Shown piece after piece: positions 21,275 to 21,320 of a stretch of 21,320 bases of DNA. The notes beneath the pieces were generated by a model, which did not search any database, had not been told where the DNA came from, and worked only from the letters and a program-made list of their open reading frames with translations. Position 1 is the stretch's first letter, and every line of letters starts with the position of its first letter. The position numbers were made by a program, and so were the translations under genes. Source of the stretch: an uncultured Clostridia bacterium (GTDB lineage Bacteria > Bacillota > Clostridia > Oscillospirales > Acutalibacteraceae); contig CANONE010000016.1 of the NCBI GenBank assembly GCA_947567585.1, positions 1-21,320 of the forward strand. The letters run 5' to 3'.

Positions 21275-21320
21275 AGATCGGAAGAGCGTCGTGTAGGGAA
21301 AGAGTGTAGATCTCGGTGGT
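21275..21320. other. Illumina TruSeq adapter sequence (contamination)
   Basis: The last 46 bases start with AGATCGGAAGAGCGTCGTGT and continue as the TruSeq universal adapter read-through to the window end. This is not genomic DNA. Confidence 0.97.

Noticed and set aside
1..21320. CRISPR arrays, tRNA or rRNA genes, intact insertion sequences
   Set aside because: No regularly spaced repeats, cloverleaf-like sequences or complete transposase genes were seen on either strand.

Overview
The window looks like chromosomal DNA from a spore-forming member of the Clostridia, probably of the Oscillospirales type. The support is Gram-positive signals (strong Shine-Dalgarno sites, SLH-anchored secreted proteins), two sporulation genes (spoIIID, spoIIQ), a MurT/GatD-like pair, and a moderately GC-rich base composition. 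The taxon is an inference. The last ~80 bases are not genomic: a perfect fold-back copy of the preceding sequence runs straight into an Illumina TruSeq adapter.

Layout. 1-1083: the 3' end of an unknown gene, a terminator, the promoter and first ~28 codons of a serine recombinase (truncated), and a HAD phosphatase that may now use the recombinase promoter. 1084-2697: spoIIID (+) and spoIIQ (-) converge on a shared bidirectional terminator; each has a promoter matching its expected sporulation sigma factor (E and F). A 167-bp palindromic MITE-like repeat lies upstream of spoIIQ. 2698-4637 (-): a secreted SH3b lipoprotein followed by two overlapping TrkA/RCK genes. 4770-7721 (+): promoter, rpsB, an intercistronic double hairpin, tsf, a terminator, and a tandem-GNAT acetyltransferase.

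7767-10786 (-): one promoter precedes murT-like, gatD-like and era genes. The GatD-like protein lacks both catalytic residues of class I glutamine amidotransferases (Cys to Gly, His to Leu), and its MurT-like partner is altered in the block that supplies the third catalytic residue. The pair therefore looks like a repurposed lipid II amidation complex and is the most interesting biology here. 11002-16956 (-): an S1-domain RNA-binding protein, a MATE transporter with a palindromic operator candidate, an MGMT-like DNA-binding protein without the active-site Cys, and valyl-tRNA synthetase, mostly with their own promoters or terminators. A second palindromic repeat lies upstream of valS, where no T-box is visible.

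17238-21141: two divergent genes for large secreted SLH proteins, one with a transglutaminase-like domain (-) and one with an NlpC/P60 peptidase domain (+). The NlpC/P60 gene has a perfect WalR box at its promoter, which fits control by the WalRK cell-wall system. I see no tRNA, rRNA, CRISPR array or intact mobile element.
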